Of a stretch of DNA of 64,000 bases, positions 1 to 9,170 are shown piece after piece. Position numbers and translations under genes: made by a program. Every line of letters starts with the position of its first letter. Within the stretch, counting starts at the first letter, position 1. Origin of the DNA: JAAELZ01 sp965237485. Lineage in GTDB: Bacteria; Pseudomonadota; Gammaproteobacteria; Arenicellales; Poriferihabitantaceae. Location: the NCBI GenBank assembly GCA_965237485.1, contig CBDEFQ010000004.1, positions 620,001-684,000 of the forward strand, read 5' to 3'. The notes beneath the pieces were generated by a model. That model made no database searches and was not told the DNA's origin. It saw only the letters and a program-made list of their open reading frames with translations.

Positions 1-1
1 T

Positions 2-355
2 GCGGCGTCAGCGGTAACACCGCTTGATACCCCGTGGGGTAAGCGAGTAGGAAGGGTAGCTGCGGTAAAGCGAGGTGATAATATGTTCGTGTTAATGGCA
101 ATTGGTGAGCAAAAAGTACCCAATGCTGATTTCTTTAAAACCGTGAAGTCCTTGAATACGCTTTCGGGTGCTGATAAGAACTTGGCCAAGAGCAAAAAGT
201 TAACTTTGGTGCGTGCCAAATCTGGTGATACCTACGAGAAATTGGCACAGCAATCATCGATTAGTCGTTATGAAATCGAGCAATTACGGCTACTTAACGA
301 TGATTACCCAAACGGACAACCAACGCCAGGTGAATTGATTAAAATTGTTCGTTAG
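2..355 (+). CDS. M48 family metallopeptidase, C-terminal end (partial)
   Basis: The frame is open from the left edge of the window, so this is the last ~117 residues of a longer protein whose start lies outside. The C-terminal half has a LysM-like stretch (VRAKSGDTYEKLAQ, then a conserved EQLRLLNDDYP...GQPTPGELIKIV) of the kind that ends gammaproteobacterial M48 zinc metallopeptidases of the BepA/YfgC type, which act on outer-membrane proteins in the periplasm. The HEXXH catalytic part is not in the window, so the family call rests on this tail only. An ATG at 83 lies inside the reading frame and is probably not the true start. About 95 bp separate it from ilvE on the same strand. Confidence 0.6.
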   Translation, partial: AASAVTPLDTPWGKRVGRVAAVKRGDNMFVLMAIGEQKVPNADFFKTVKSLNTLSGADKNLAKSKKLTLVRAKSGDTYEKLAQQSSISRYEIEQLRLLNDDYPNGQPTPGELIKIVR

Positions 356-451
356 TTAATAAACCTATATAAATATCTGCGGCGCATGGTCGTATTTGCG
401 GGCTAAGCCTAGAACTTAGTCAATCATTCTTTTAATCTAGCAATAAGTATT

Positions 452-1372
452 ATGTCTTTTAGTGATCGTGATGGAGTAATTTGGAGTGACGGTGAATTGG
501 TGCCGTGGCGAGATGCAACTACCCATGTGCTAAGCCATACCTTGCATTACGGTTTGGGTGTTTTCGAGGGTGTTCGGGCCTATGAAACTGATCGAGGGCC
601 GGCTATTTTTAGGCTCGAGGACCACACCAAGCGTTTATTTAATTCGGCCAAGATACTGAATATGCCCGTGCCCTATGACGCTGATACTTTAAACCAAGCA
701 CAACAGCAGGTGGTACGTGAGAATGGGCTAAAAAGTGCATACATTCGTCCGCTTGCTTACTACGGATCGGAAGGCATGGGAATACGCGCTGATATGTTGG
801 AAACGCATATCGCTATAAGTGCTTGGGAATGGGGTGCTTACTTGGGTGAAGAGGGGTTGAAAAATGGTATTAAAGTGCGTACTTCTTCTTATGCCCGTCA
901 CCATATCAATGCGACTATGTGTCAGGCCAAAGCTTGCGGCAACTACATAAACTCAATTCTGGCATTACAAGAGGCAATCGCTTCTGGTGCTGAGGAAGCG
1001 TTGTTGTTGGATGCCAATGGCTATGTGATGGAGGGTTCGGGAGAGAATATATTTTTAGTTAAAAATAATGAAATACTAACGCCTGATATTACTTCAGCAC
1101 TAGATGGCATTACCCGCCAAACCATTCTGACTCTGGCTAAGGAGTTGGGTTATCCCGTAAAAGAAAAGCGGATCACCCGTGATCAAGTGTACTTAGCAGA
1201 TGAAGCTTTCTTTACGGGAACGGCCGCCGAAGTGACACCGATTCAATCCTTGGACGGGCGGGTTATCGGCAATGGCTCACGTGGCCCGGTGACGGAAAAA
1301 CTGCAAAGTCTCTACTTTGACGTGGTTTATGGGCGCAGCAAAAAGCATTTAGATTGGCTCACTTTCGTATAG
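452..1372 (+). CDS. ilvE: Branched-chain amino acid aminotransferase
   Basis: Transfers the amino group between glutamate and the 2-oxo acids of leucine, isoleucine and valine (EC 2.6.1.42), cytoplasmic and PLP-dependent. The 306-residue protein has the family fold-type IV signatures: HTLHYGLGVFEGVRAY near residue 30-43, the PLP lysine in QAKACGNYINS (Lys160) and EGSGENIF near 195. The length equals that of the usual bacterial IlvE. It begins at an ATG and is followed after 55 bp by waaF on the same strand. In Pseudomonas ilvE and waaF are also neighbours, usually with glnE; here glnE lies 50 kb away. Confidence 0.95.
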   Translation: MSFSDRDGVIWSDGELVPWRDATTHVLSHTLHYGLGVFEGVRAYETDRGPAIFRLEDHTKRLFNSAKILNMPVPYDADTLNQAQQQVVRENGLKSAYIRPLAYYGSEGMGIRADMLETHIAISAWEWGAYLGEEGLKNGIKVRTSSYARHHINATMCQAKACGNYINSILALQEAIASGAEEALLLDANGYVMEGSGENIFLVKNNEILTPDITSALDGITRQTILTLAKELGYPVKEKRITRDQVYLADEAFFTGTAAEVTPIQSLDGRVIGNGSRGPVTEKLQSLYFDVVYGRSKKHLDWLTFV

Positions 1373-1427
1373 TCTTTGCAATATAGGCGCATTTGTCACC
1401 AACCCTCTGCGCGTTTCGACGGCGGTA

Positions 1428-2435
1428 TTGCAAGTGAAATCAGATTCTCGTTGTTTGGTGGTTGGGCCAGCGTGGGTAGGCGATATGGTGATGGCGCAGT
1501 CGCTGTTTACTTGGCTTAAGCAAAGCAATGCTGTTCAGTTTATAGGCGTTTTGGCACCCAGTTGGTCTGAGCCAATTTTGCAAAGAATGCCCGAGGTAGA
1601 TGAAATCATCCCTTTGCCAACAGCACATAAGCAATTGAACTTAAAAGCTCGCTGGCGGGTGGCTAAGCAGATAAAAGCTGCAAATTATGATCGAGCAATC
1701 GTATTGCAGCGGTCATTGAAGTCTGCGCTAGTGCCGTTTTTAGCAGGTATCCCGAAGCGTACGGGTTACTTAGGTGAGCAGCGGTACGGCCTGTTAAATG
1801 ATATACGAAGCTTAGATAAGGTGCGCCTTCCTATGAACGTGCAACGTTTTCTTGCCTTAGCACATCCCCAAGGAATTTTACCTGATGAAATCCCAAAACC
1901 AGTTTTGCAATCTGGCTTTGATGAGCAGCGTGCCGTTCGCGAAGTATTTAAGTTGGGCAGCTCGAAGTTCTTAGCTTTGTGTCCCGGTGCAGAATTTGGC
2001 GTGGCCAAGCAGTGGCCCGCACGCCACTATGCTGAGGTGGCTAAGGCACAAATTCAGCAAGGTTTGAAAGTGGTTTTATTGGGGTCGAATAGCGACCGAG
2101 CTATCTGCAGTGATATTAATCATCTACTGCAAGGCGCGGCCCATAACCTAGCAGGTCAAACCACCTTAGCCCAAGTTATTGATCTGCTTGCCGGAGCGGA
2201 CGCTGTGGTGTCGAATGACTCAGGGCTGATGCATATCGCAGCGGCGCTTAACCGGCCTCTAGTGGTGGTGTATGGCTCAACGTCACCCGATTTTACGCCT
2301 CCCTTGTCAGCTAGTAGCACGGTAGTTAAGTTGGATTTGGATTGCCAACCTTGCTTCAAACGAACTTGCCCTCTTGGCCATTTGAATTGTTTAAATCAGC
2401 TAGGGCCAAACAAGGTTTTGGAGAGGTTAAACTAA
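1428..2435 (+). CDS. waaF: ADP-heptose--LPS heptosyltransferase II
   Basis: Adds the second L-glycero-D-manno-heptose to the inner core of lipopolysaccharide at the cytoplasmic face of the inner membrane (glycosyltransferase family 9). The protein begins with the GT9 pattern VVGPAWVGDMVMAQSL and later shows LCPGAEFGVAKQWP, GQTTLAQVIDLLAGADAVVSNDSGLMHIAAAL and a cysteine-rich end (CQPCFKRTCPLGHLNC), all typical of WaaF. There is no ATG at the right place: the start is TTG at 1428 or GTG at 1434. The 335-residue length is normal. Confidence 0.93.
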   Translation: MQVKSDSRCLVVGPAWVGDMVMAQSLFTWLKQSNAVQFIGVLAPSWSEPILQRMPEVDEIIPLPTAHKQLNLKARWRVAKQIKAANYDRAIVLQRSLKSALVPFLAGIPKRTGYLGEQRYGLLNDIRSLDKVRLPMNVQRFLALAHPQGILPDEIPKPVLQSGFDEQRAVREVFKLGSSKFLALCPGAEFGVAKQWPARHYAEVAKAQIQQGLKVVLLGSNSDRAICSDINHLLQGAAHNLAGQTTLAQVIDLLAGADAVVSNDSGLMHIAAALNRPLVVVYGSTSPDFTPPLSASSTVVKLDLDCQPCFKRTCPLGHLNCLNQLGPNKVLERLN

Positions 2436-2502
2436 AGTTAATGTCCATAGAAACTTGGGTTGCATGGTGCTAAAATAGGTAGTCTTTACCTAGTAGATCA
2501 GT

Positions 2503-2910
2503 ATGACGCACATTCCTGACTTCTCAGAAGCGCAATACAGCGTTGCGCAAGCCTTGATTAATAAGCGTTATGGAGAATCGATTGAGATTCGTTTGGCGGA
2601 TAGCGAGACTGACTTTGATTCAAACGAAGCGCAGCCAAGCTCTTGTCCGGTGCTCCTTTGGACAGCCAAGGGATGTAATTTTATGGTGCTTCGCGAGGGT
2701 GAAGAACAATTTAGAGCTCGCTATTTTTATACCCCGCATGAACAGTTCAGCACCACGCAACATAGCTTTAACACGGTTGAAGATTGTGTCTCTGGTGTTA
2801 TGCAATCACAGGCTGATCATGAGCGGGAGCGACAGAGCGCAAACGAGCAGACCATTGATGTGGGCTTGAAAATATCAATGAATAAGCCAAACACGGTTAT
2901 AGGAAACTAA
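2503..2910 (+). CDS. Conserved-looking hypothetical protein, 135 aa
   Basis: I do not recognise a family. The product is acidic and soluble, with no signal peptide or membrane segment. Its central part (SCPVLLWTAKGCNFMVLREGEEQFRARYF) looks like a beta-rich fold, and the tail after residue ~108 is polar. The stop codon overlaps the ATG of the downstream phosphofructokinase by one base (TAATG), so the two are probably translated from one message. No function is inferred from this beyond the coupling. Confidence 0.6.
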   Translation: MTHIPDFSEAQYSVAQALINKRYGESIEIRLADSETDFDSNEAQPSSCPVLLWTAKGCNFMVLREGEEQFRARYFYTPHEQFSTTQHSFNTVEDCVSGVMQSQADHERERQSANEQTIDVGLKISMNKPNTVIGN

Positions 2911-4169
2911 TGAGTGATGTAAAAAACGCGTTCTACGCACAGTCCGGCGGGGTTACCGCGGTTATTAATGCCACTGCGGCTGGAGTAATCGAAGCAGCGC
3001 GTGCGAACAGTGATAAAATTGGCAATGTGCTTGCAGGTAAGAACGGCATCATCGGTGCCTTAACCGAAGAGTTAATTGATACCAGCGTTTATTCGAGCGC
3101 ACAAATTGCAGCTTTAAAAGACACCCCATCGGGCGCGTTTGGTTCATGCCGATATAAACTGAAAAGCGTAGAACAAAATCAACGTGAGTACGAGCGTTTA
3201 ATCGCCGTGTTCAAGGCCCATAATATTGGCTATTTTTTCTATAATGGTGGCGGTGATTCTGCGGATACTTGTTTGAAAGTTTCACAATTGTCACAGACTA
3301 TGGGGTTTCCTATTCAGGCGATACATGTGCCTAAAACCGTAGATAATGATTTACCAGAAACCGATAGCTGCCCGGGCTTCGGGTCTGTGGCTAAATACAT
3401 CGCAATTTCAACTTTAGAAGCCAGCTTAGATGTGTCTTCGATGGCTAAGACCTCAACTAAAGTATTCGTGCTTGAGGTCATGGGGCGCCACGCTGGGTGG
3501 ATTGCGGCGGCTGGCGGTCTTGCGTCTGGCAATTTGGATATTCCGGTCGTCATATTATTTCCTGAAGTTACGTTTTATCGGGCCGCATTTTTGGCTAAGG
3601 TGGAACAAAAAGTTGAAGAGTATGGTTATGTTTCGGTGGTGGTTTCTGAAGGGGTACAAGGTTCGGATGGCAAGTTTTTGGCTGACCAAGGTTTGAAAGA
3701 CGCATTTGGTCATGCCCAATTGGGCGGAGTCGCGCCGGTTGTTGCGAATATGATTCGCGAAGAACTGGGGTATAAATATCACTGGGGTGTGGCTGATTAT
3801 ATGCAACGGGCCGCGCGTCACGTGGCCTCAAAAACCGATGTAGATCAAGCTTACGCCTTGGGCAAGGCAGCGGTAGATCTTGCCATTGCCGGAAAGAATT
3901 CGGTGATGCCTACGGTGGACCGTATTTCAAATAATCCGTATCAATGGGAAATTGGTTCAGTCGCCTTAGAGCAAGTGGCCAATGTTGAAAAAAAGATGCT
4001 AGCCAATTTTATTACAGAAGATGGTTTTGGTATTACTGATGCTTGCAGAGAATACTTGGCACCGCTTATTGAAGGGGAAGCTTATCCCCCGTATGAAAAT
4101 GGCCTGCCGAAATATATTCAACTGTCGCATCAAATATTGGAACAAAAGTTGCCAACTTTTAAGATTTAA
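2910..4169 (+). CDS. 6-phosphofructokinase, probably pyrophosphate-dependent
   Basis: Phosphorylates fructose 6-phosphate to the 1,6-bisphosphate, probably with PPi as donor (EC 2.7.1.90), reversibly, in glycolysis/gluconeogenesis. At 419 residues it has the length of proteobacterial PPi-PFKs rather than the ~320 of ATP-PFKs. Visible motifs are YAQSGGVTAVINAT at the N-terminus, the nucleotide/PPi site GGGDSADT near 107-114, the catalytic PKTVDNDLPETD near 141 and MGRHAGWIAAA near 190. The donor preference is an inference from length and sequence type. Translation is probably coupled to the upstream small gene, as the two share one base. Confidence 0.9.
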   Translation: MSDVKNAFYAQSGGVTAVINATAAGVIEAARANSDKIGNVLAGKNGIIGALTEELIDTSVYSSAQIAALKDTPSGAFGSCRYKLKSVEQNQREYERLIAVFKAHNIGYFFYNGGGDSADTCLKVSQLSQTMGFPIQAIHVPKTVDNDLPETDSCPGFGSVAKYIAISTLEASLDVSSMAKTSTKVFVLEVMGRHAGWIAAAGGLASGNLDIPVVILFPEVTFYRAAFLAKVEQKVEEYGYVSVVVSEGVQGSDGKFLADQGLKDAFGHAQLGGVAPVVANMIREELGYKYHWGVADYMQRAARHVASKTDVDQAYALGKAAVDLAIAGKNSVMPTVDRISNNPYQWEIGSVALEQVANVEKKMLANFITEDGFGITDACREYLAPLIEGEAYPPYENGLPKYIQLSHQILEQKLPTFKI

Positions 4170-4180
4170 ATAAATTGTTA

Positions 4181-4390
4181 ATGAATAAACAACTAAATGA
4201 TGTAGGGCCATTGTCGGTCCTCAAAAGTGCTTTATCTGGCTTGATTGGTGTGCAAAGCAATGCGAATCGTGAACGTGATTTTCAAAGTGGCAAGTTTTGG
4301 CATTTTTTTATTGCAGGTGCAATTGTGACCATCCTTTTCTTAGGGATGGTTTTTATTGCGGTTAAATTACTTATGTCGGGTGCAATATGA
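4181..4390 (+). CDS. DUF2970 family small membrane protein
   Basis: A 69-residue protein from the ATG at 4181 (a TTG at 4175 in the same frame is a poorer start). The pattern LSVLKSALSGLIGVQSNANRERDFQSGKFWHFF followed by one hydrophobic helix (~residues 44-66) matches DUF2970 proteins, short single-pass inner-membrane proteins of unknown role that often lie near cytochrome oxidase genes in gammaproteobacteria. It lies 11 bp after the phosphofructokinase and overlaps the next gene by 4 bases (ATGA). Confidence 0.75.
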   Translation: MNKQLNDVGPLSVLKSALSGLIGVQSNANRERDFQSGKFWHFFIAGAIVTILFLGMVFIAVKLLMSGAI

Positions 4391-4584
4391 CAGGAAAAAA
4401 GATCGAAAAACTCAACGCGGATTTAGATTCGGTAATTGGTAAAATGAAGAAGATCCAAAGGAAAATTGCAGCTGATGCGCAGCCCGCGTCGATGCCGGAA
4501 CTTGATGCTTTAACCAAGCTAGGCAATAAATACGCCAAGATTGTTAAAAAGTTGGCGAAGGCAGGTGCGCAATTGAGCAGCTAA
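4387..4584 (+). CDS. Small basic hypothetical protein, 65 aa
   Basis: Starts in an ATGA overlap with the DUF2970 gene, so it is likely translationally coupled to it. The product is lysine-rich (KKIEKLNADLDSVIGKMKKIQRKI...KLGNKYAKIVKKLAKAG), hydrophilic and predicted to be almost all helix, perhaps a short coiled coil. I know no family for it. The overlap with its neighbour and a sensible stop support a real gene. Confidence 0.55.
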   Translation: MTGKKIEKLNADLDSVIGKMKKIQRKIAADAQPASMPELDALTKLGNKYAKIVKKLAKAGAQLSS

Positions 4585-4837
4585 TTAAAGGCTCCGAGCA
4601 TAAAGTATTTTAAGACCAACCCTAATCTATTAAGAGCGAATTGATTGCAGTACAAACCAGAATTGGATACTATCTGCGAGCAAATACAGTACCAAAACAA
4701 CAACCTTGTCCGTACGCTTTTTAAGAACACTCTTAGGAAACTTGCGGGCAATTTTATATTAGGGTCAAATACGTAGCTGAGCGTGGTTTTGTTGGCTCTA
4801 TTAGCATAATTACATTTTTAAATTGAGGTATTCTTAA
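4585..4837. promoter_or_regulatory. Upstream region of the cytochrome oxidase operon
   Basis: A 253-bp stretch without a gene in front of coxB; it must hold the start of the cox operon. It is AT-rich towards its 3' end, and a Shine-Dalgarno-like TTGAGG lies about 9 bases before the coxB ATG. I could not single out a convincing -35/-10 pair or a strong hairpin, so no promoter is named. Confidence 0.4.
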
Positions 4838-5980
4838 ATGAATAAACTGTTCAGAGTGGCATTGGCTTTTTTCGGCCTTGTAACCACACACGTTGTACAG
4901 GCAGATTGGGATATGAACATGCGCGTAGGTGCCACGGATATCAGTAGTGACATCTTTGACCTACACATGATTGTTTTGTGGGTTTGCGTTGCTATTGGCG
5001 TTGTGGTGTTTGGCGCGATGATTTGGTCAATGATTTACCACCGTAAATCCAAAGGCCATCCAGCTGCTAGTTTTCACGAAAGCACGGCGGTTGAGATTCT
5101 GTGGACTATTGTTCCTGCCATAATTTTGGTGGTTTTAGCTATACCTGCTGGGAAAATGTTAATTGATATTGAAGACTCTAGCGGGTCTGATATGACGGTT
5201 AAGGTAACCGGTCACCAATGGAAGTGGGAGTATGAATACCCTGAAGAAGGCATCCGTTTTTTCAGTAACCTAGCCCAAGATAGCCGCGATGCCGCTGCCT
5301 TGGATTCGGGTATTAATCCGGAGACAGTCGATAACTACTTACTAGAAGTAGATAATCCGCTGGTATTGCCAATTGGCAAGAAAGTACGTTTTTTATTGAC
5401 TTCTAACGATGTTAACCACGCTTGGTGGGCCCCAGATTTAGCGATTAAGAAAGATGCTGTCCCTGGGTATATTAACGATATGTGGGCCACGATTAATGAT
5501 CCTGGCACCTATCGTGGGCAGTGCGCAGAGCTCTGCGGCAAGGACCATGGTTTTATGCCTGTGGTGGTTATTGCTAAAACACAAGAAGACTATGACGTGT
5601 GGGTTAGCGAGCAACAAGCATCAGCACAAGAGGAAGCCGCTGCGGCAACGCAAGAGTGGAGCAAAGAAGACTTGATGGCCAAGGGTGAGACGGTCTATAA
5701 CACCTCATGTGCCGCCTGCCACCAGCCAAATGGAACCGGTATTCCCGGCGTGTTTCCTGCTCTTGTTGGCAGCCCTATTTCCACTGGGGACAGCGTAGAC
5801 CAGCACATTGATGTCGTTGTGAACGGCAAGGCCGGCACCGCGATGCAGGCATTCGGAGCGCAACTAAGCGATGCCGATTTAGCAGCAGTTATCACCTACG
5901 AGCGTAATGCCTGGGGCAATAATGCAGAGGGTGATGATAAACACGTCATCCAGCCCACCACTATTCAAGCTAAGCGTTAA
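4838..5980 (+). CDS. coxB: Cytochrome c oxidase subunit II with fused cytochrome c domain
   Basis: Subunit II of an aa3-type haem-copper oxidase, which takes electrons from cytochrome c through its CuA centre on the periplasmic side. A signal peptide (~1-22) and two membrane helices (~42-66 and ~86-104) are followed by the CuA domain. Ligands are visible: His194 in VNHAWW, then Cys229, Cys233, His237 and Met240 in GQCAELCGKDHGFMP. Residues ~275-375 form an extra class I cytochrome c domain with CAACH (291-295) and a probable axial Met in GTAMQAFG. Such a fused domain explains the 380-residue length. First gene of the cox operon; coxA follows after 32 bp with an AGGA-type ribosome site. Confidence 0.96.
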   Translation: MNKLFRVALAFFGLVTTHVVQADWDMNMRVGATDISSDIFDLHMIVLWVCVAIGVVVFGAMIWSMIYHRKSKGHPAASFHESTAVEILWTIVPAIILVVLAIPAGKMLIDIEDSSGSDMTVKVTGHQWKWEYEYPEEGIRFFSNLAQDSRDAAALDSGINPETVDNYLLEVDNPLVLPIGKKVRFLLTSNDVNHAWWAPDLAIKKDAVPGYINDMWATINDPGTYRGQCAELCGKDHGFMPVVVIAKTQEDYDVWVSEQQASAQEEAAAATQEWSKEDLMAKGETVYNTSCAACHQPNGTGIPGVFPALVGSPISTGDSVDQHIDVVVNGKAGTAMQAFGAQLSDADLAAVITYERNAWGNNAEGDDKHVIQPTTIQAKR

Positions 5981-6012
5981 GTCAGCGGCAAAACAATTTT
6001 CGAGGAATTATC

Positions 6013-7593
6013 ATGAGTACACACGTAGTAGATGATCACGGTCATGACCACCACGGCCCTGACAAGGGTTTAATGCGTTGGGTTCGAACCACAAACCATA
6101 AAGACATAGGCACCCTATATTTATTATTTGCCTTGGTGATGTTCTTTATTGGCGGCGCCATGGCGCTAATCATTCGCGCTGAATTATTTCAGCCAGGCTT
6201 ACAGTTTGTTGACCCCAATTTCTTTAACCAAATGACCACCATGCACGCGCTGATTATGATTTTCGGCGTGGTTATGCCGGGCTTCGTTGGTTTAGCTAAT
6301 TGGATGGTACCTATGATGATTGGTGCGCCGGATATGGCCTTACCGCGCATGAACAACTTCAGCTTTTGGATTTTGCCCTTTGCGGCGACGCTATTATTGG
6401 GTGGATTGTTTGTCGAAGGCGGCGGCCCTGCAGCGGGCTGGACGATGTATCCACCGTTGGTTTTACAAGGTGGTAAATCCTTCCCGATGCTTATTTTTTC
6501 AGTACATATGTTGGGTATTTCATCGATTATGGGCGCGATCAATATTGTTGCAACCATCATGAACTTACGTGCCCCGGGCATGACTTACATGAAGATGCCA
6601 CTGTTTGTATGGGCTTGGTTCATCACGGCTTATTTATTGATCGCAACCATGCCAGTATTAGCGGGTGCGGTGACCATGCTGTTGACTGACAAGTATTTCG
6701 CAACCAGCTTCTTTAGTGCAGCGGGCGGCGGCGACCCAGTGATGTTCCAACACATCTTCTGGTTTTTTGGCCATCCCGAGGTATACATATTAATTTTGCC
6801 AGCGTTTGGTATCGTTTCGCAGATCATCCCGACTTTTTCGCGCAAGCAACTATTCGGTTATAGCTCAATGGTTTATGCGACCGCTTCGATCGCTTTCTTA
6901 TCGTTTATCGTATGGGCGCACCATATGTTTACAGTGGGCATGCCAGTGGTCGGCGAGTTGTTCTTTATGATGGCAACGATGCTGATCGCCGTACCCACAG
7001 GTGTTAAAGTGTTTAACTGGGTTTCAACCATGTGGCGTGGTTCAATAACATTTGAAACGCCTATGCTGTTTGCCATTGGCTTTGTGATTATGTTCACCAT
7101 CGGCGGTTTGTCGGGCTTAATGCTGGCGATGACGCCGATTGACTTTCAGTACCACGATACCTATTTCGTAGTCGCACACTTTCATTATGTATTGGTGCCG
7201 GGTGCAATTTTTTCTATTATCGCTGCTGTCTACTATTGGATTCCGAAGTGGACGGGAAATATGTACGACGAGAAATTAGGTAAGATCCATTTCTGGTTAT
7301 CGACTATTTTTGTTAACGTACTTTTCTGGCCGCAGCACTATGTTGGCCTAGCAGGCATGCCGCGCCGTATTCCAGATTACGCAGTACAGTTTACTGATTT
7401 TAATATGGTCTCAAGCATCGGCGCATTTGGTTTTGGCTTGAGTCAGATACTATTCGCCATCATTGCCATTAAATGTATTAGAGGTGGTGATAAAGCCACA
7501 GACCAAGTTTGGGAAGGCGCAGAAGGTTTGGAGTGGACCTTAAAATCGCCTCCTCCCTATCATACCTTTACTGTCCAGCCAGACGTTAAGTAA
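6013..7593 (+). CDS. coxA: Cytochrome c oxidase subunit I
   Basis: Catalytic subunit of the aa3 oxidase; reduces O2 to water and pumps protons across the inner membrane. The 526-residue, 12-helix protein shows the haem-copper set: HPEVYILILP near 254 (CuB histidine and cross-linked tyrosine), WAHHMFTVGM near 301 (CuB histidines) and HDTYFVVAHFHYVL near 381 (haem a3 and haem a ligands). The tyrosine in HPEVY places it in the A family. It lies in the order coxB-coxA-small ORF-ctaG-coxC. Confidence 0.98.
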   Translation: MSTHVVDDHGHDHHGPDKGLMRWVRTTNHKDIGTLYLLFALVMFFIGGAMALIIRAELFQPGLQFVDPNFFNQMTTMHALIMIFGVVMPGFVGLANWMVPMMIGAPDMALPRMNNFSFWILPFAATLLLGGLFVEGGGPAAGWTMYPPLVLQGGKSFPMLIFSVHMLGISSIMGAINIVATIMNLRAPGMTYMKMPLFVWAWFITAYLLIATMPVLAGAVTMLLTDKYFATSFFSAAGGGDPVMFQHIFWFFGHPEVYILILPAFGIVSQIIPTFSRKQLFGYSSMVYATASIAFLSFIVWAHHMFTVGMPVVGELFFMMATMLIAVPTGVKVFNWVSTMWRGSITFETPMLFAIGFVIMFTIGGLSGLMLAMTPIDFQYHDTYFVVAHFHYVLVPGAIFSIIAAVYYWIPKWTGNMYDEKLGKIHFWLSTIFVNVLFWPQHYVGLAGMPRRIPDYAVQFTDFNMVSSIGAFGFGLSQILFAIIAIKCIRGGDKATDQVWEGAEGLEWTLKSPPPYHTFTVQPDVK

Positions 7594-7637
7594 GCTCATA
7601 AGGTGGCTTGGACTATGCCCGCATACTTATTAATGAA

Positions 7638-7754
7638 ATGAATAAGCAAGAACGCACAAAAAAGAATATAAACCGCACTGCCGTTATTTTGGCGATCGTT
7701 GTGGTGTGTATTATTGCGGCGTTCTTTTATTTGGTTGATACACAGGTCACCTGA
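7638..7754 (+). CDS. Small single-helix membrane protein in the cox operon, 38 aa
   Basis: From ATG 7638: a basic N-terminus (MNKQERTKKNINRTA), one hydrophobic helix (VILAIVVVCIIAAFFYLV) and a five-residue tail. The stop is followed after one base by the ATG of ctaG, so translation is probably coupled. A short single-pass protein at this position is common in gammaproteobacterial cox operons, where it is taken as a small oxidase or assembly subunit; its role here is inferred from position and topology only. Confidence 0.65.
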   Translation: MNKQERTKKNINRTAVILAIVVVCIIAAFFYLVDTQVT

Positions 7755-7755
7755 T

Positions 7756-8280
7756 ATGGCAAAGAAACGCTCCATCGCTACGCTATTCGTCATCCCGGTG
7801 GTGATGTTTGGCTTTGGTTATTTGATGGTGCCCATCTACGATGTGTTTTGTGATATCACTGGCATAAACGGTAAAACCGGTACCATCAGTGCATCGGTCG
7901 CTTCTACCTTAGAAGTCCAAAAGCAGCGGTCCATTAAAGTGGAGTTTACGTCGAGCGTTAATCAGAACGGACCATGGGAATTTGGGCCAGATGTACCCAG
8001 TATGCTGGTGCATCCTGGGCAAGCCTATACCACTTCTTTTACCGCTCGCAATAAGTTAGGGGAGGCGCTGATCAGTCAATCAGTGCCTAGTGTGGCGCCT
8101 TCAAAAGTAGCGACGCATTTTAACAAAACAGAATGTTTCTGTTTTACAGAGCAAAAATTTGATGCCTATGAGCAACGGGCAATGCCATTGACATTTATCA
8201 TCGATCCGGATGTGCCGGAAGATGTAGATATAATAACATTATCCTATACCTTGTTCACAAAGGCAGGTAACAACGGTTAA
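7756..8280 (+). CDS. ctaG: Cytochrome c oxidase assembly protein CtaG/Cox11
   Basis: Delivers copper to the CuB centre of subunit I, anchored in the inner membrane with its domain outside. The ATG at 7756 gives 174 residues; a longer frame from 7699 would read through the preceding small gene. Residues ~7-24 are a membrane anchor, then the family motif YDVFCDITGINGKTG, VEF and the copper-binding CFCFTEQ near residue 128 are present. Length and position between coxA and coxC are normal for Cox11. Confidence 0.95.
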   Translation: MAKKRSIATLFVIPVVMFGFGYLMVPIYDVFCDITGINGKTGTISASVASTLEVQKQRSIKVEFTSSVNQNGPWEFGPDVPSMLVHPGQAYTTSFTARNKLGEALISQSVPSVAPSKVATHFNKTECFCFTEQKFDAYEQRAMPLTFIIDPDVPEDVDIITLSYTLFTKAGNNG

Positions 8281-8306
8281 CAACATTTTTTAAATAGAGG
8301 CAAGCA

Positions 8307-9170
8307 ATGTCTAATTCAGCTAATAACTATTACGTTCCTCACGGCACTAATTGGCCGATTATCGGCTCCATTGGTTTATCTACTTTAATCGGTGGGTTTA
8401 TCACTGTGCTAAACCAAAATGCAAATGGCAAATATGCGATGATGTTAGGTGCAGCCATTTTGATTTACATGTTTTTTGGATGGTTTGGTGAAGTCATTCG
8501 AGAAAGTGAAGATAAAACTTATCACGCTTGGGAAGACAAGTCTTTTCGCTTAGGCATGAGCTGGTTCATCTTTTCTGAAGTGATGTTTTTCGGCGCTTTT
8601 TTCGGCACCTTATTTTATGCACGCATTCTCTCAGTGCCATGGCTCGCTGGTGCGGGTGATGAATTTGAAACCAATCGCCTTTTATGGGATGGGTTTACGA
8701 ACGTGTGGCCGACCAATGGCCCCGGTGACGTAGGTGGCACTTACGAGCCAATGGCATGGAAAGGTTTGCCATTGATCAACACTATAATTCTGCTTACATC
8801 TGGTGCAACCGTCACTTGGGCACATCATGGCCTAAAAGCGGGTAATCGTAAGGCCTTAGTTATAGGCTTGGTGCTTACGGTCGCTTTAGGATTTTCGTTT
8901 GTGGGTTTACAAGCGATTGAGTACATAGAGGCTTATCATTCCGGTTTGACCCTAGGTACGGGCATTTATGGCTCAACCTTCTTTATGCTAACGGGCTTTC
9001 ATGGTCTGCACGTAACTTTCGGCGCGATCATGCTAACAGTGGTTTTATTCCGCTCGATGAAAGGCCACTTTACGTCAGAGAAACACTTCGCTTTTGAAGG
9101 CACTGCTTGGTACTGGCACTTTGTAGATGTGGTTTGGCTAGGCCTATTTATATTTGTATACATCTTGTAG
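8307..9170 (+). CDS. coxC: Cytochrome c oxidase subunit III
   Basis: Seven-helix structural subunit of the aa3 oxidase that stabilises subunit I. The 287-residue protein starts YYVPHGTNWPIIGS and carries the conserved FRLGMSWFIFSEVMFFGAFF, ATVTWAHHGL, TGFHGLHVTFGAIML and the end WYWHFVDVVWLGLFIFVY. A GAGGC ribosome site precedes the ATG. The next thing downstream is an IS nest, which separates this gene from the hairpin that probably ended the operon (13498-13525). Confidence 0.97.
   Translation: MSNSANNYYVPHGTNWPIIGSIGLSTLIGGFITVLNQNANGKYAMMLGAAILIYMFFGWFGEVIRESEDKTYHAWEDKSFRLGMSWFIFSEVMFFGAFFGTLFYARILSVPWLAGAGDEFETNRLLWDGFTNVWPTNGPGDVGGTYEPMAWKGLPLINTIILLTSGATVTWAHHGLKAGNRKALVIGLVLTVALGFSFVGLQAIEYIEAYHSGLTLGTGIYGSTFFMLTGFHGLHVTFGAIMLTVVLFRSMKGHFTSEKHFAFEGTAWYWHFVDVVWLGLFIFVYIL

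Noticed and set aside
6189..6581. Long open frame (130 codons) on the minus strand inside coxA.
   Set aside because: Antisense shadow of a highly conserved gene; the composition is Pro/Ile/Lys rich with no recognisable features.
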